Shown here piece by piece: positions 1 through 8,559 of a stretch of DNA of 64,000 nt. Position numbers and translations under genes: made by a program. Below the pieces are notes generated by a model. It was given only the letters and a program-made list of their open reading frames with translations, was not told the origin of the DNA and ran no database searches. The stretch's first letter is position 1, and every line of letters begins with the position of its first letter. This stretch comes from UMGS1781 sp964389545. Lineage in GTDB: Bacteria; Bacillota; Clostridia; TANB77; CAG-508. The stretch is taken from contig CAYMDN010000001.1 in assembly GCA_964389545.1 (NCBI GenBank), positions 45,495 to 109,494 of the forward strand, read 5' to 3'.

Positions 1-509
1 TGAGCTTTTCCTAATCCATTGTTTGATTTTTGAGTTTTTCCCCAATCATTAGGTTTTGACACTATATTAAATTTAGGTGCAGCTAGTGAATCTCCTATTC
101 TCCATACTTCAATTTCTAATAAGAAAAAACCAACTTCTTCATCAGTATGTGCATTTAACCATTCAATAGCTTGTCTATGTTCATCTCTTGCTCTTTTAAC
201 AATCCAAATAATGGTTTTAGCATCTTTGCCAGATGCATATGTTATTATTTTTCCGAGATGGTCATGATTTGAATCTTCAAGCTGATTCTCTATAACAACT
301 TTTCTATCTGTTCCTTCTTCCATTCCATAAACATCTACACTATATTTTCCTACAGCTGATTCCCTTTCTTCTAATATAATATCCATTCCTATTGTATCAC
401 TAAGTTCTTTTAGATTTTCTTCTTTGCTAAGCCATACTGAAAAATCATATTCTTCATTAGCCCATATTTCTCTTAAATTTACTTTTTCTAATTTTCCTAA
501 TTTATTCAT
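1..509 (-). CDS. DUF4268-type nuclease-like protein, partial (3' end beyond window)
   Basis: Open reading frame from an ATG at 509 (AGGAG about 8 bases upstream) that runs off the left edge, so only the first 169 residues are seen. The protein has a PD-(D/E)XK-like core: 'KYSVDVYG', then 'VVIENQ' and 'HLGKIITYASG', the pattern seen in the N-terminal part of DUF4268 proteins, which resemble restriction-type nucleases. It lies directly downstream of a restriction-modification pair on the same strand, with a hairpin between, so a defence role is likely but not shown. Family assignment is from remembered motifs. Confidence 0.7.
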   Translation of the reverse strand, partial: MNKLGKLEKVNLREIWANEEYDFSVWLSKEENLKELSDTIGMDIILEERESAVGKYSVDVYGMEEGTDRKVVIENQLEDSNHDHLGKIITYASGKDAKTIIWIVKRARDEHRQAIEWLNAHTDEEVGFFLLEIEVWRIGDSLAAPKFNIVSKPNDWGKTQKSNNGLGKA

Positions 510-532
510 TAATATTTTCTCCTTTATAACTT

Positions 533-570
533 AAAAGAGAAATGAATTAATATATATCATTTCTCTTTTT
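533..570 (-). terminator. Hairpin after the restriction-modification operon
   Basis: Arms AAAAGAGAAATGA and TCATTTCTCTTTT (13 bp) separated by about 11 bases, just past the stop of the specificity gene. Likely ends the restriction-modification transcript, although the T-run on the minus strand is short. Confidence 0.55.
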
Positions 571-586
571 ATAAATTTAATATATA

Positions 587-1570
587 TTATAGAAACTCAC
601 TATATGATAATGATTTTATATATTTCTCCATAATATTCCAGTCAATATTATTATTCGCGTCAATTGGTAAATTTATATATTCTTTTTTTATTCTAACTTG
701 TGCTCTTTTTCTAGAATATTCATATTTATCTAAATAATAGTTTAATAATGTTTGTAAATATACTACTGTATATTTATTAATGTATTTTTTATAGTTATCT
801 TTAACTTCTAAAATTTCAACGTGATCAGATCCTATAAATTTATCGTTTTGATAAAAGCATTTTCCATCTGTAGCACTATCAACTGTAAAAACATTTCCTT
901 CCTCGCTATATTCATTATGAAATCCTTTAAAACCAAAATTTTTGTTTGAAGTCGTTATATAAATATAGTCTCCTTCTTTTAATTGTTGCTGATTTATTTT
1001 TCCTTTTATCCCACGAACTTTGAATATTTCAGTAATTGGATAATCCTTAGTGTTCTTAATAATAATGTTTTCTTTGGTTGCTTTTAACTTTCTTTGTTTC
1101 CAATTTATTTCAGGAATCATTGAATCAATATAAGATTCTATATAATCCCATGCAATACTTTCATCATCATTAATAGGTAATTTTATATAATCTTTTTGTA
1201 TTCTTTTATCAGACATTTCTCTATTAAAAAAATAGTTTTCTTTTAGAGCTTTTAATAATGTTATTAAATACATTGCTATTTTCTTATTTAATTCCCTATC
1301 TTTTAGCCATAGTACTGTTACATGATCTGATGCAACAAATTCATAGTCATGGTAAAACGCATATCCTACACTACCACTATTAGCAATAGTAATACAATTT
1401 TTATAGACCTTCATATAACTTGGAGGAGTTATATAATTATCTACTCCATTATTAAATTTCGTAGAGGATATATATGCTATATCTCCATCTTCTTGATTTA
1501 ATTTTATTAATCTTTTTCCTCTACAATAATTAAAAACATCTGATATTAAAAAATATTTATAATTAATCAT
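587..1570 (-). CDS. Type I/IIB-style specificity (S) subunit, BcgI B-like
   Basis: DNA-recognition subunit with two similar halves, each with a target-recognition pattern: 'YISSTKFNNGVDNY...SDHVTVLWL...YIKLPI' in the first half and 'YIYITTSNKNFGF...GSDHVEILEV...YINLPI' in the second. About 328 residues, close to the size I recall for the BcgI B subunit. It overlaps the 3' end of the methylase-nuclease gene by 8 bases, so the two are translationally coupled. I start at the ATG at 1570, because GGAG sits 6 bases upstream; an in-frame TTG at 1582 adds four residues but lacks a suitable site. It should pair with the larger subunit to recognise a bipartite sequence. Confidence 0.8.
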   Translation of the reverse strand: MINYKYFLISDVFNYCRGKRLIKLNQEDGDIAYISSTKFNNGVDNYITPPSYMKVYKNCITIANSGSVGYAFYHDYEFVASDHVTVLWLKDRELNKKIAMYLITLLKALKENYFFNREMSDKRIQKDYIKLPINDDESIAWDYIESYIDSMIPEINWKQRKLKATKENIIIKNTKDYPITEIFKVRGIKGKINQQQLKEGDYIYITTSNKNFGFKGFHNEYSEEGNVFTVDSATDGKCFYQNDKFIGSDHVEILEVKDNYKKYINKYTVVYLQTLLNYYLDKYEYSRKRAQVRIKKEYINLPIDANNNIDWNIMEKYIKSLSYSEFL

Positions 1571-3584
1571 TTTCATCTCCAATAATATCGTTTGCTGATA
1601 TTGTATTTTCTTGTAAAATTTCTAACAATTCTATTTCGTTTAAGTCTTTATCTAATAACCCTAAATCTTTTTTTGTATTAAATATAACAAACTCTTTAAT
1701 TGTTTTTTCGAAATCATTTTTATTAATTTTTTCAAATTCTACCTTTGAAAAAGCTTGAATTAGCCATTCATCTTTTTCCTTTATTTTGACATAGCAATGT
1801 GTTATATCATTAACATTCTTTGGATTTCTATACCATGGTGCATCAATATCTTCTAGCATTTCTTTCTTTATACCATTCCATTTTTTATAAACGTCTCTTC
1901 TTCCTTTTTTCTTAGCTAATTCAAAACCATCTGATTTTAAATTATAAAAATCTACATATTTTGAATAATCATGTGGTCTATTTGTCTCAATAACTATTAT
2001 CGAACTTCCAGTTGAAGCATTAGGTTGAAATAGATCTTTTGGCATGTTGATTACAGCTTTTAATGTATTTTCTTTTAATAAATTATCTCTTATATCGCTT
2101 TCACTCATAAATGCTTGTGGTGGTGCAATCATTACTACATATCTAGAACATATTTTACACATTTTTTCTAAAAAGCTTATCTCTTTCATCCATGGTTTTT
2201 TATTTTTACTGTTAGAATTTTTATTACTTTTAAATTTCTTTAGTTCTTCATATGTTGTAAATGAACCAGAATATGGCGGATTGATGAATCCTATAGTTGG
2301 TTTTTCATCTAGTTCCTCTAATTTCTTCTTGAAATTCTTATCAAATTCAGGTGCGAAAAAATCATAATTAAGTATATTAGATTTTCCATCACCTCTGAAC
2401 AACATATTAGAAATAGCTAAAATATACATATGGGATTTTAACTCATTTCCTATTAATTGTTTCTTTCTAACATTTTCTCTTCCTTTACTATCTGTTTGTA
2501 ATTCTATAAGCTTATTCATTGCTGCTATTAGAAACGAACCTGTTCCACAGCATGAATCAAAAATCACATCATCCTTCTTTAAATCTACTAAATGTGTAAA
2601 TAGTTCAGAAACATGTTCTGGAGTTAAAATAATTCCAGATTGAACATCTACAATTCCAGCATATCTTAAAAATTCTTGATAAAATTTTCCTATAATATCA
2701 TAATTGTTTCTAGTATCAAATAATGGTATTACATTGTTCTTCAATATTGTTAAAATTGTCTTTATTGTATCCGTTTCTAATAGATCTTTTTCATTTTCAA
2801 ATGTATTAAATTCCCTCATGATCATTTCTATTTTTTCTTTTGGTAAATTTTCTCCATCTTCTCCCAATATATCAGGAACAACAATTCCTATTTGGCTCAT
2901 TAATTGTTTTGGATTGTATCCCTCAAATTGTTCTCTAAAAAGATTTCTATTCTTCCCATTTTTTGACTCATATAATGAAATCAATAAAATACTTAATAAA
3001 GTTGGTCTTTTATCTTCTTTTACTGAATACAGTAAATTATTAATTCTATTTGATGCCTGAGAAATTCTAGAAGAAATCTCTTCTAAGTTTAAATTTTCAA
3101 ATAATGCCAAATAATCATCTTCATTATGAATTTCATTTATATTCATATCAACAATAGTATCTATCTTAATTCCATAAGTGTCTATTCTATATGAATATTC
3201 TGCTGAAACATCTCCAGATACTGCTATTCCTAAAATATTCCATTTTTTCAATTCATTTAGTGCATTATTTACTTCTGTATCATATATTCCAAAAGATTGA
3301 AGTGTTCCAGGCATAAAGCATGATAAATAATGTTTTGTCTGAGGGATAGCTTCTTTTTCATGTTGACCAATTGTAGATTTCAATTCAATCATTATTAACA
3401 ATCTTTTTTTATCATTAACATATATAAAATCAGGCAACCCAATATTTCCATTTTTATTTTTAGACGAATGATTTAAGATAGTATTTATATATTCGTTATC
3501 TGTATTCTCTCTCCACTCATTAGAATATTGCAAATTCAATAAATATGAATGCAAAGATAAAAATGTTTTATCATTTCTTGGCAT
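1563..3584 (-). CDS. Type IIB restriction-modification enzyme, nuclease + N6-adenine methylase (BcgI A-like)
   Basis: About 673 residues. The N-terminus has a PD-(D/E)XK nuclease core: P51-D52 in 'GLPDFIYV' and E67-x-K69 in 'IMIELKS'. A helical region follows, then an N6-adenine methylase with the AdoMet loop 'DSCCGTGSF' and catalytic 'NPPY'. Nuclease and methylase in one chain with a separate two-domain S subunit is the BcgI (type IIB) design, which cuts on both sides of its site; ordinary type I systems have a separate HsdR, and none is visible here. The start is the ATG at 3584, preceded by GGAGGG; an upstream TTG is less likely. The BcgI call is inference from architecture. Confidence 0.8.
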   Translation of the reverse strand: MPRNDKTFLSLHSYLLNLQYSNEWRENTDNEYINTILNHSSKNKNGNIGLPDFIYVNDKKRLLIMIELKSTIGQHEKEAIPQTKHYLSCFMPGTLQSFGIYDTEVNNALNELKKWNILGIAVSGDVSAEYSYRIDTYGIKIDTIVDMNINEIHNEDDYLALFENLNLEEISSRISQASNRINNLLYSVKEDKRPTLLSILLISLYESKNGKNRNLFREQFEGYNPKQLMSQIGIVVPDILGEDGENLPKEKIEMIMREFNTFENEKDLLETDTIKTILTILKNNVIPLFDTRNNYDIIGKFYQEFLRYAGIVDVQSGIILTPEHVSELFTHLVDLKKDDVIFDSCCGTGSFLIAAMNKLIELQTDSKGRENVRKKQLIGNELKSHMYILAISNMLFRGDGKSNILNYDFFAPEFDKNFKKKLEELDEKPTIGFINPPYSGSFTTYEELKKFKSNKNSNSKNKKPWMKEISFLEKMCKICSRYVVMIAPPQAFMSESDIRDNLLKENTLKAVINMPKDLFQPNASTGSSIIVIETNRPHDYSKYVDFYNLKSDGFELAKKKGRRDVYKKWNGIKKEMLEDIDAPWYRNPKNVNDITHCYVKIKEKDEWLIQAFSKVEFEKINKNDFEKTIKEFVIFNTKKDLGLLDKDLNEIELLEILQENTISANDIIGDEND

Positions 3585-3804
3585 AATTCCCTCCAAAATA
3601 TCATATTTTTTTATATTTTATCATATTAAGTATTTTTTTTGTATATTTTTTTATAATTTTTTATATTTTTTTGCAATTACATAGTAACAAACATTTGTTT
3701 GTTTTGCAATAGTATTTATTAAATTTCTTTAAAATCTTTTCTACTTTTTTCGACAAAAAATCTATTTCTCAAAACATATAAATTTCAAGAAATAGATTCA
3801 ATTA

Positions 3805-4271
3805 CTATCTTTCAAATTTTCTATCTTTCTTCTTTTGTTTTTCCTTTGATTTTTCTTCAGTTTCTCTTATTTGTTCCTTCATACTAGGAACATTATCTGT
3901 TACTTCATCACACATTCTAATTTCCTTTTTTACTTTTTTAGTTCAGTTGTAACCGCAATTATTTGCTTTGTAATCTCATTTTTCTCTACTTCATTGTCTA
4001 CTTTGCCTCTTTTATAATATAATCTATTTCTAGCATTTAATATATCTTGCTTTTCTCTTAACTTCTTTGTTTTCAGCTCATCTACATTATCTATTGTTTC
4101 TAATTTATACTTACACAAAAATCTTATTTGCTCTGAGTAATAATCCATTTTTTCAATAACTTTTCTCATCTCTGATGTTAACTTATATTGAACATTATTT
4201 CTTTTATGCAATCCCAATAAAAATCTATAGTAATAATATAAAGCAACTATTCCCTTAGGTTTGTATGCCTT
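3805..4271 (-). pseudogene. Relaxase (MobA/VirD2-like) C-terminal remnant, frameshifted
   Basis: In pieces this reads like the tail of mobilisation relaxases of clostridial integrative elements: 'YKPKGIVALYYYYRF', then a helical stretch 'VQYKLTSEMRKVIEKMDYY', 'ITKQIIAVTTELKK', and in another frame 'KKEIRMCDEV' to 'DRKFER'. The break near 3930 looks like loss of one base in an A-rich tract; the later part (3805-3915) could be read as a 36-residue ORF with its own ATG but continues the relaxase sequence. The catalytic N-terminal domain is missing, so this is a mobile-element scar. Unlike the other broken genes in this window, no CGG codon is at the break. Confidence 0.65.
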
Positions 4272-4492
4272 TTAAAAAACACTTTTTCTTCCATAGAATT
4301 TAAAGCAGTTCTTTTATATGGAATTATTTTCTGTTTTGGAATAAAATCATTTGCTATAATTCTTTGTCTAATATTTTCTGTCAATCGGGACGGGGTTATT
4401 CGACATACAAAATTATAAATTCCTTCATTAAAGAGATTGGCAAGTAAGTTCTTTCTTAAATTATATAAAAAATAGACTGTCATTTCTGACAA
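4247..4492 (-). CDS. Hypothetical short ORF of doubtful reality
   Basis: 81 codons with no recognised domain. It contains one copy of a 36-bp repeat (4381-4416) and overlaps the start of the relaxase remnant. It is probably decayed mobile-element sequence rather than a gene. Listed because it fills the gap. Confidence 0.2.
   Translation of the reverse strand: MSEMTVYFLYNLRKNLLANLFNEGIYNFVCRITPSRLTENIRQRIIANDFIPKQKIIPYKRTALNSMEEKVFFKRHTNLRE
4381..4416. repeat. 36-bp repeat, copy 1
   Basis: Matches 5129-5164 at 32 of 36 positions in the same orientation. The shared core is 'GACATACAAAATTAT'. Its position beside a relaxase remnant suggests an origin-of-transfer or element-end sequence; this role is inference. 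Confidence 0.7.
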
Positions 4493-4493
4493 T

Positions 4494-5042
4494 CTATTTT
4501 TGCTTTTCGTTATACTCTTTTATTATTTTTCTAAGTTTATTATTAAAATAAACTCTCGCACCATCATATTCTTCTTTATCAGGCTGCTTATATGTTCTAT
4601 CACAGTTAGGACAATATAGTACAGTTTTATAACCAGCATCTTTAGGTAATATATTTCCTTTACATTCTACACATATTGGCGTAACATCTTTAATTTCTAT
4701 TTGATTCCCTATTCTATTATATCTCCATTCATACAATAATCCATTATACATATCACTCGAGTAATTTTTATACCAACTTTCATCTTTATTATCCACTTCA
4801 GTTATTTTTAAATAGATTATAAGAATTATATATAAAACAAATATTGCAATAATAATTCCCCATATTGGTATAGAAAAAGTTAGTACATTACCTATAAATT
4901 CAAATATCTTTTTCCATATAATAGTAAAAGCATTTTTAAAATCAACATTTTCAATTTTTGATACAATAATAGGACATATTATATTAGCAAGAATAAAAAT
5001 TACAACTGCAATAATTTTCTCTTTATATTTTTTTATTTTCAT
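4494..5042 (-). CDS. Membrane protein with C-terminal zinc ribbon
   Basis: 182 residues. Two hydrophobic segments lie near residues 9-27 and 53-78, followed by a soluble tail with two CxxC pairs ('CVEC' and 'CPNC'), a zinc-ribbon pattern. GGAGG precedes the ATG at 5042. I do not recognise the family. The gene lies between the two copies of the 36-bp repeat, so it may be cargo of the decayed element. Confidence 0.6.
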   Translation of the reverse strand: MKIKKYKEKIIAVVIFILANIICPIIVSKIENVDFKNAFTIIWKKIFEFIGNVLTFSIPIWGIIIAIFVLYIILIIYLKITEVDNKDESWYKNYSSDMYNGLLYEWRYNRIGNQIEIKDVTPICVECKGNILPKDAGYKTVLYCPNCDRTYKQPDKEEYDGARVYFNNKLRKIIKEYNEKQK

Positions 5043-5128
5043 TTATAATCCTCCGCCAACGATACTAATATCATTATTATAGTATATAGTTCCTTATTTC
5101 ACAACAAATTCACACTTTTCAATAAATT

Positions 5129-5164
5129 TCAATAGGAACGTGGTTATTTGACATACAAAATTAT
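5129..5164. repeat. 36-bp repeat, copy 2
   Basis: Partner of 4381-4416 with four mismatches. It lies just before the truncated DUF6076 gene, which suggests that it marks a junction. Confidence 0.7.
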
Positions 5165-5204
5165 TATTACTTCTAATATTTAATGTCATTTCTACCCGTC
5201 TCTA

Positions 5205-5609
5205 TTGACAACAAGTTCTAGTATTTATACAATACTATATATTACATTATTTCAATTTGTAGAAGAAAACAATTGTATAATAAAAAAATGTAAGAATTGT
5301 GGGAAATACTTTATAACAGATAATCCTAGAGTTAATTACTGTGATAATTTATTTAAAGGAACTCAGACTTGTAAAGATATTGGCAATCAAATTGCTCAAA
5401 GAATCAAACAAGAAAATGATAAAGTTTATGGTAAATATCGTAAAATGTATTCTAAAAAAGCTATGTTAGTTAAACGTAACCCTCATATTGATATTTACAA
5501 AAAAGATTATGAAAATTGGAAAAAGCAAGCTAAAAAATTTATGGATAATATAAGAAATGATAAGAAAACTTATGAAGAATTTGATAAATGGTTAGATAAA
5601 AACAAATAG
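5205..5609 (+). CDS. DUF6076-like C-terminal fragment
   Basis: 134 residues from a TTG. A zinc-finger-like block 'KKCKNCGKYF...YCDN...TCKDIG' is followed by a basic helical tail ending 'YEEFDKWLDK'; this resembles the C-terminal third of DUF6076 proteins, which are usually much longer. No ribosome binding site precedes the TTG, and an in-frame stop lies at 5181-5183 beside the repeat junction, so the N-terminus was probably lost. Its stop lies inside the binding site of the next gene, so it is co-transcribed with the DUF6602 and OLD genes. It may be a fragment or a shortened zinc-finger protein that still works. Confidence 0.55.
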   Translation: MTTSSSIYTILYITLFQFVEENNCIIKKCKNCGKYFITDNPRVNYCDNLFKGTQTCKDIGNQIAQRIKQENDKVYGKYRKMYSKKAMLVKRNPHIDIYKKDYENWKKQAKKFMDNIRNDKKTYEEFDKWLDKNK

Positions 5610-5621
5610 GAGGAAATATTG

Positions 5622-6497
5622 ATGAAAAAAACAGAAAAACAAAATATAAACAATTCAAATATTAAAAATCCAGTATTTGAAGCAATTTTGGAATATATAG
5701 ATGACTTTAATGTAAAATTTTCAGAAACAAAAGAAACTTTTAAAAAGGCTCGCTTGTCTACATCTGATAGAAAAGAAAAATGTGTTAAAGATTTCTTTTT
5801 AAGCATTTTACCTAATGGCTATTCCATCAAAAGAGGTGAAATTTTTGATTACACGTCTATTAGTAATTCTATAGATTGTGTTATTTTAACTCCAAATCAT
5901 CCTTCTTTAAAAACTCCTATGCGACCTGAAATAATAGTTGCAGAAGGTGTGTATGCAGCTATTGAAGTAAAACCTAATATTTCTACGTTAACAAAAAGAA
6001 GTGAATTATACAGGGGGTTAAAGCAGTCTGATTCAGTAAAAAAGCTAAATAGAAATTTATCACTACCTAATGTAGATAAAATAGATCCTCAGGGTCTCTA
6101 TAAAAAAATACCTTTTATAATGTTTTCAAACAAATCAAAAGATGTAGAAGAAACTTTGAATTTTATTATAGAATGTGTTAATAGTGGCGATTTAACTAAA
6201 GAAAATTTACCTGATGTAATTTTTTCCTTAAATGGTTGGCTATTATATCATACTTGCAATATTCGAACATCCTTATTTGAACCTACATTTAGGTTAAAAG
6301 GAATTTCCGATGAGTGCAACAACGCATTTATGTTACTTAATGGTGAAAGCCAATATTTAATATGTATTTTAATATTATTACTATTTAAATTTGCTACTCC
6401 TAATACGGTTATTGATGATTTTATCATAAAAGATTACATATTAAAATTATATAATGAAAATAAAATTCCTTTTTCAAGGGCAATTTGGTATGAATGA
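5622..6497 (+). CDS. DUF6602 nuclease-fold protein
   Basis: About 291 residues. The start is the ATG at 5622, seven bases after AGGAGGA; a TTG directly before it is less likely. The core 'SIDCVILTPNHP' followed by 'GVYAAIEVKPNI' has the spacing of a PD-(D/E)XK active site (D...E-x-K), as in DUF6602 proteins. It lies 27 bases upstream of an OLD-family ATPase-nuclease gene and directly after the DUF6076 fragment, on one transcript. Partnership with the OLD protein in defence is inferred from gene order only. Confidence 0.65.
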   Translation: MKKTEKQNINNSNIKNPVFEAILEYIDDFNVKFSETKETFKKARLSTSDRKEKCVKDFFLSILPNGYSIKRGEIFDYTSISNSIDCVILTPNHPSLKTPMRPEIIVAEGVYAAIEVKPNISTLTKRSELYRGLKQSDSVKKLNRNLSLPNVDKIDPQGLYKKIPFIMFSNKSKDVEETLNFIIECVNSGDLTKENLPDVIFSLNGWLLYHTCNIRTSLFEPTFRLKGISDECNNAFMLLNGESQYLICILILLLFKFATPNTVIDDFIIKDYILKLYNENKIPFSRAIWYE

Positions 6498-6524
6498 AAG
6501 TTTATAATAACATGGAGGTAAAAA

Positions 6525-8351
6525 ATGTCTATATTAAATTTAAGTGTACAGGGAATTAGAAGTTTTAAGGATTTAACATCACTAAACTTTGCAATACCCG
6601 ATGGAACCACTAATGGTAGTGGCTTGAATATGCTGGTTGGGCCAAATAATAGTGGAAAATCAAGTCTTATTGAAACATTATACTTAGCAAATAATAATTT
6701 AGAAATGATTCCAAGTTCTATAAGAAATTCTCAATCAACTAATGGTGTAAAAATCGAATTAAACTTCAATAATGGAAATACTAAAAAATTAATAAGCATG
6801 CAAAACAATCTTGCATTTATAAATAATATATATGTAGATAGCAAAGGAGAAAAAATTCTTGATAATAGGCCTTTTGCTTATATCCTTTCTTCAAAAAGAA
6901 ATATCGGTATTAATTTATCAACTCATTCATCAAGTTGGGAAAACTTTTTATATAATAACGGTGGTCATAACTATAGACAAGAAAATTTATCTAATAATAT
7001 AGGTGGTAGATTCAAAAATATAATTGAATCTAATAAAGAAATCTATGATTATGAATTAAAAAAAATTTTAGGGTATTTACCAAACTGGTCTTTAGATTCA
7101 ATTGATGCAAATAATTTGTTTATTTCATTTAAAGAAGGAACTACACAGCATAACAACTCAGGATCAGGTGATGGATTTATTAACTTATTTGTAATTTTGA
7201 CATCACTGTACGATGCTCCTCCAAATTCAACTATAGTAATAGATGAACCAGAACTTGCTTTGCATCCTGATGTTCAACAAAGATTAATGGAGCGCTTAAT
7301 ATTCCATTCAAAAAATAAACAGATAATTATAAGCACACATTCTCCATACTTCATAGACTTGAATCTATTAAATTATGGTGCAAAATTATTTAGGTTTTAT
7401 AAAGAAAATGAAAATACAACTATATATACAATTAAACCTGAACATATTTCTAGTATAAATCATCTATTAAATACCATTGAGCAACCATATCTTCAAGATA
7501 TTAAAAGTAAAGAAATTTTTTTCCTTGACAAACTAATATTAGTTGAAGGACCAGATGATATATATGGTTATCAGTCTTTATTTAAAAAATTCAATTATAA
7601 AACTTCTGGCAACTTTTATGGTTGGGGTGTTGGTGGTGCTGATAGAATTGAACATTTACTATCTATACTTCATGATTTACATTATAAAAAAATAGTTATA
7701 CTTCTAGATAATGATAAAACAGAATTAGGTACAAATTTATCTACTTTATATCCAGATTATAAAGTAATCGTTATTGACGCTAAAGATATTAGAGATAAGG
7801 AAGCACCTAATATAAAGGAAATAAAAAAGCTTATTTCTACAATGAAATGTAATATATCTAGCGAGCTAGGAAGTATTTTAGACTCATTTTTATCAAATTA
7901 TATTACAGAAAGTAAAGTAAAGGGCATTATTAAAGATAGAAAAACTATGTCTATAAACTCTGAATATGAAGATAATATTAAAAATGTCATTTTACAAGTT
8001 CAACAGTATTTCAATGATACTAGTATCAAAAGTGATGAAGAAATTTATAAATTAATTAATTCTACATCAAACGAAACAATAGCAAAGAAAATATTAGACG
8101 ATTTTATTACACAACATCCTGAAAAAACATCAAGATATATTGAAAGTAAATACTTAGATTTTAACTTTATATCTGGTGGAGGAGAATATGAATTAATTAA
8201 TTCAGAAAACAACGTATATTATTTTGAGATGTATCAGGAAGCTACCACTGAAGAGAATAAAACTGTAAATGTAAAAATTAATATTTCAATAGATATAGAG
8301 AATAAAAAAGTTTCAAATATTATTTATACAGAACTAAAAAACACTTTATAA
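6525..8351 (+). CDS. OLD-family ATP-dependent nuclease (AAA ATPase + TOPRIM)
   Basis: 608 residues. The N-terminal ABC-like ATPase has Walker A 'GPNNSGKSS' near residue 40, signature-like 'GSGDGFINLF', Walker B 'TIVIDEPELALHP' and the switch His in 'ISTHSPYF'. A TOPRIM nuclease domain follows with 'LILVEGPDD' and 'VILLDNDK'. This is the layout of OLD nucleases such as GajA of Gabija, but no UvrD-like GajB gene is next to it; the partner here is a DUF6602 protein. GGAGG lies upstream of the ATG. Likely an antiphage effector, inferred from family and location. Confidence 0.8.
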   Translation: MSILNLSVQGIRSFKDLTSLNFAIPDGTTNGSGLNMLVGPNNSGKSSLIETLYLANNNLEMIPSSIRNSQSTNGVKIELNFNNGNTKKLISMQNNLAFINNIYVDSKGEKILDNRPFAYILSSKRNIGINLSTHSSSWENFLYNNGGHNYRQENLSNNIGGRFKNIIESNKEIYDYELKKILGYLPNWSLDSIDANNLFISFKEGTTQHNNSGSGDGFINLFVILTSLYDAPPNSTIVIDEPELALHPDVQQRLMERLIFHSKNKQIIISTHSPYFIDLNLLNYGAKLFRFYKENENTTIYTIKPEHISSINHLLNTIEQPYLQDIKSKEIFFLDKLILVEGPDDIYGYQSLFKKFNYKTSGNFYGWGVGGADRIEHLLSILHDLHYKKIVILLDNDKTELGTNLSTLYPDYKVIVIDAKDIRDKEAPNIKEIKKLISTMKCNISSELGSILDSFLSNYITESKVKGIIKDRKTMSINSEYEDNIKNVILQVQQYFNDTSIKSDEEIYKLINSTSNETIAKKILDDFITQHPEKTSRYIESKYLDFNFISGGGEYELINSENNVYYFEMYQEATTEENKTVNVKINISIDIENKKVSNIIYTELKNTL

Positions 8352-8359
8352 TTCATAAT

Positions 8360-8416
8360 ATACTCCCACACATATGTATGCCTGAAAAGAGTAAAAAAGG
8401 CAATGTTTGGGAGTAT
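8360..8416 (+). terminator. Long hairpin after the OLD operon
   Basis: 14-bp arms (8360-8373 and 8403-8416, one mismatch, 'ATACTCCCACACAT' type) enclose a second 5-bp stem TGCCT/AGGCA. It is followed by only a short A/T stretch, so it may be a terminator, an element end or a structured RNA. Confidence 0.5.
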
Positions 8417-8559
8417 TAAAAACAGTAGAAAAAATGATAGTTATGGGTTAGTTTGTATCGCTGGATACTATTTTTACAAAATATCTATTATGAAAATTAA
8501 AAACGTACTTGAAAATAAAACTCTTCTCTATTTATCTTGTAAATTTTTTTAAATTCACT

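Noticed and set aside
3809..3915. Independent 36-residue gene
   Set aside because: Its sequence continues the relaxase tail, so I treat it as part of the pseudogene.
3805..4271. Relaxase break as a further CGG frameshift
   Set aside because: The break lies in an A-rich tract, with no CGG, and looks like a one-base loss. It is ordinary decay, and the catalytic domain is also missing.
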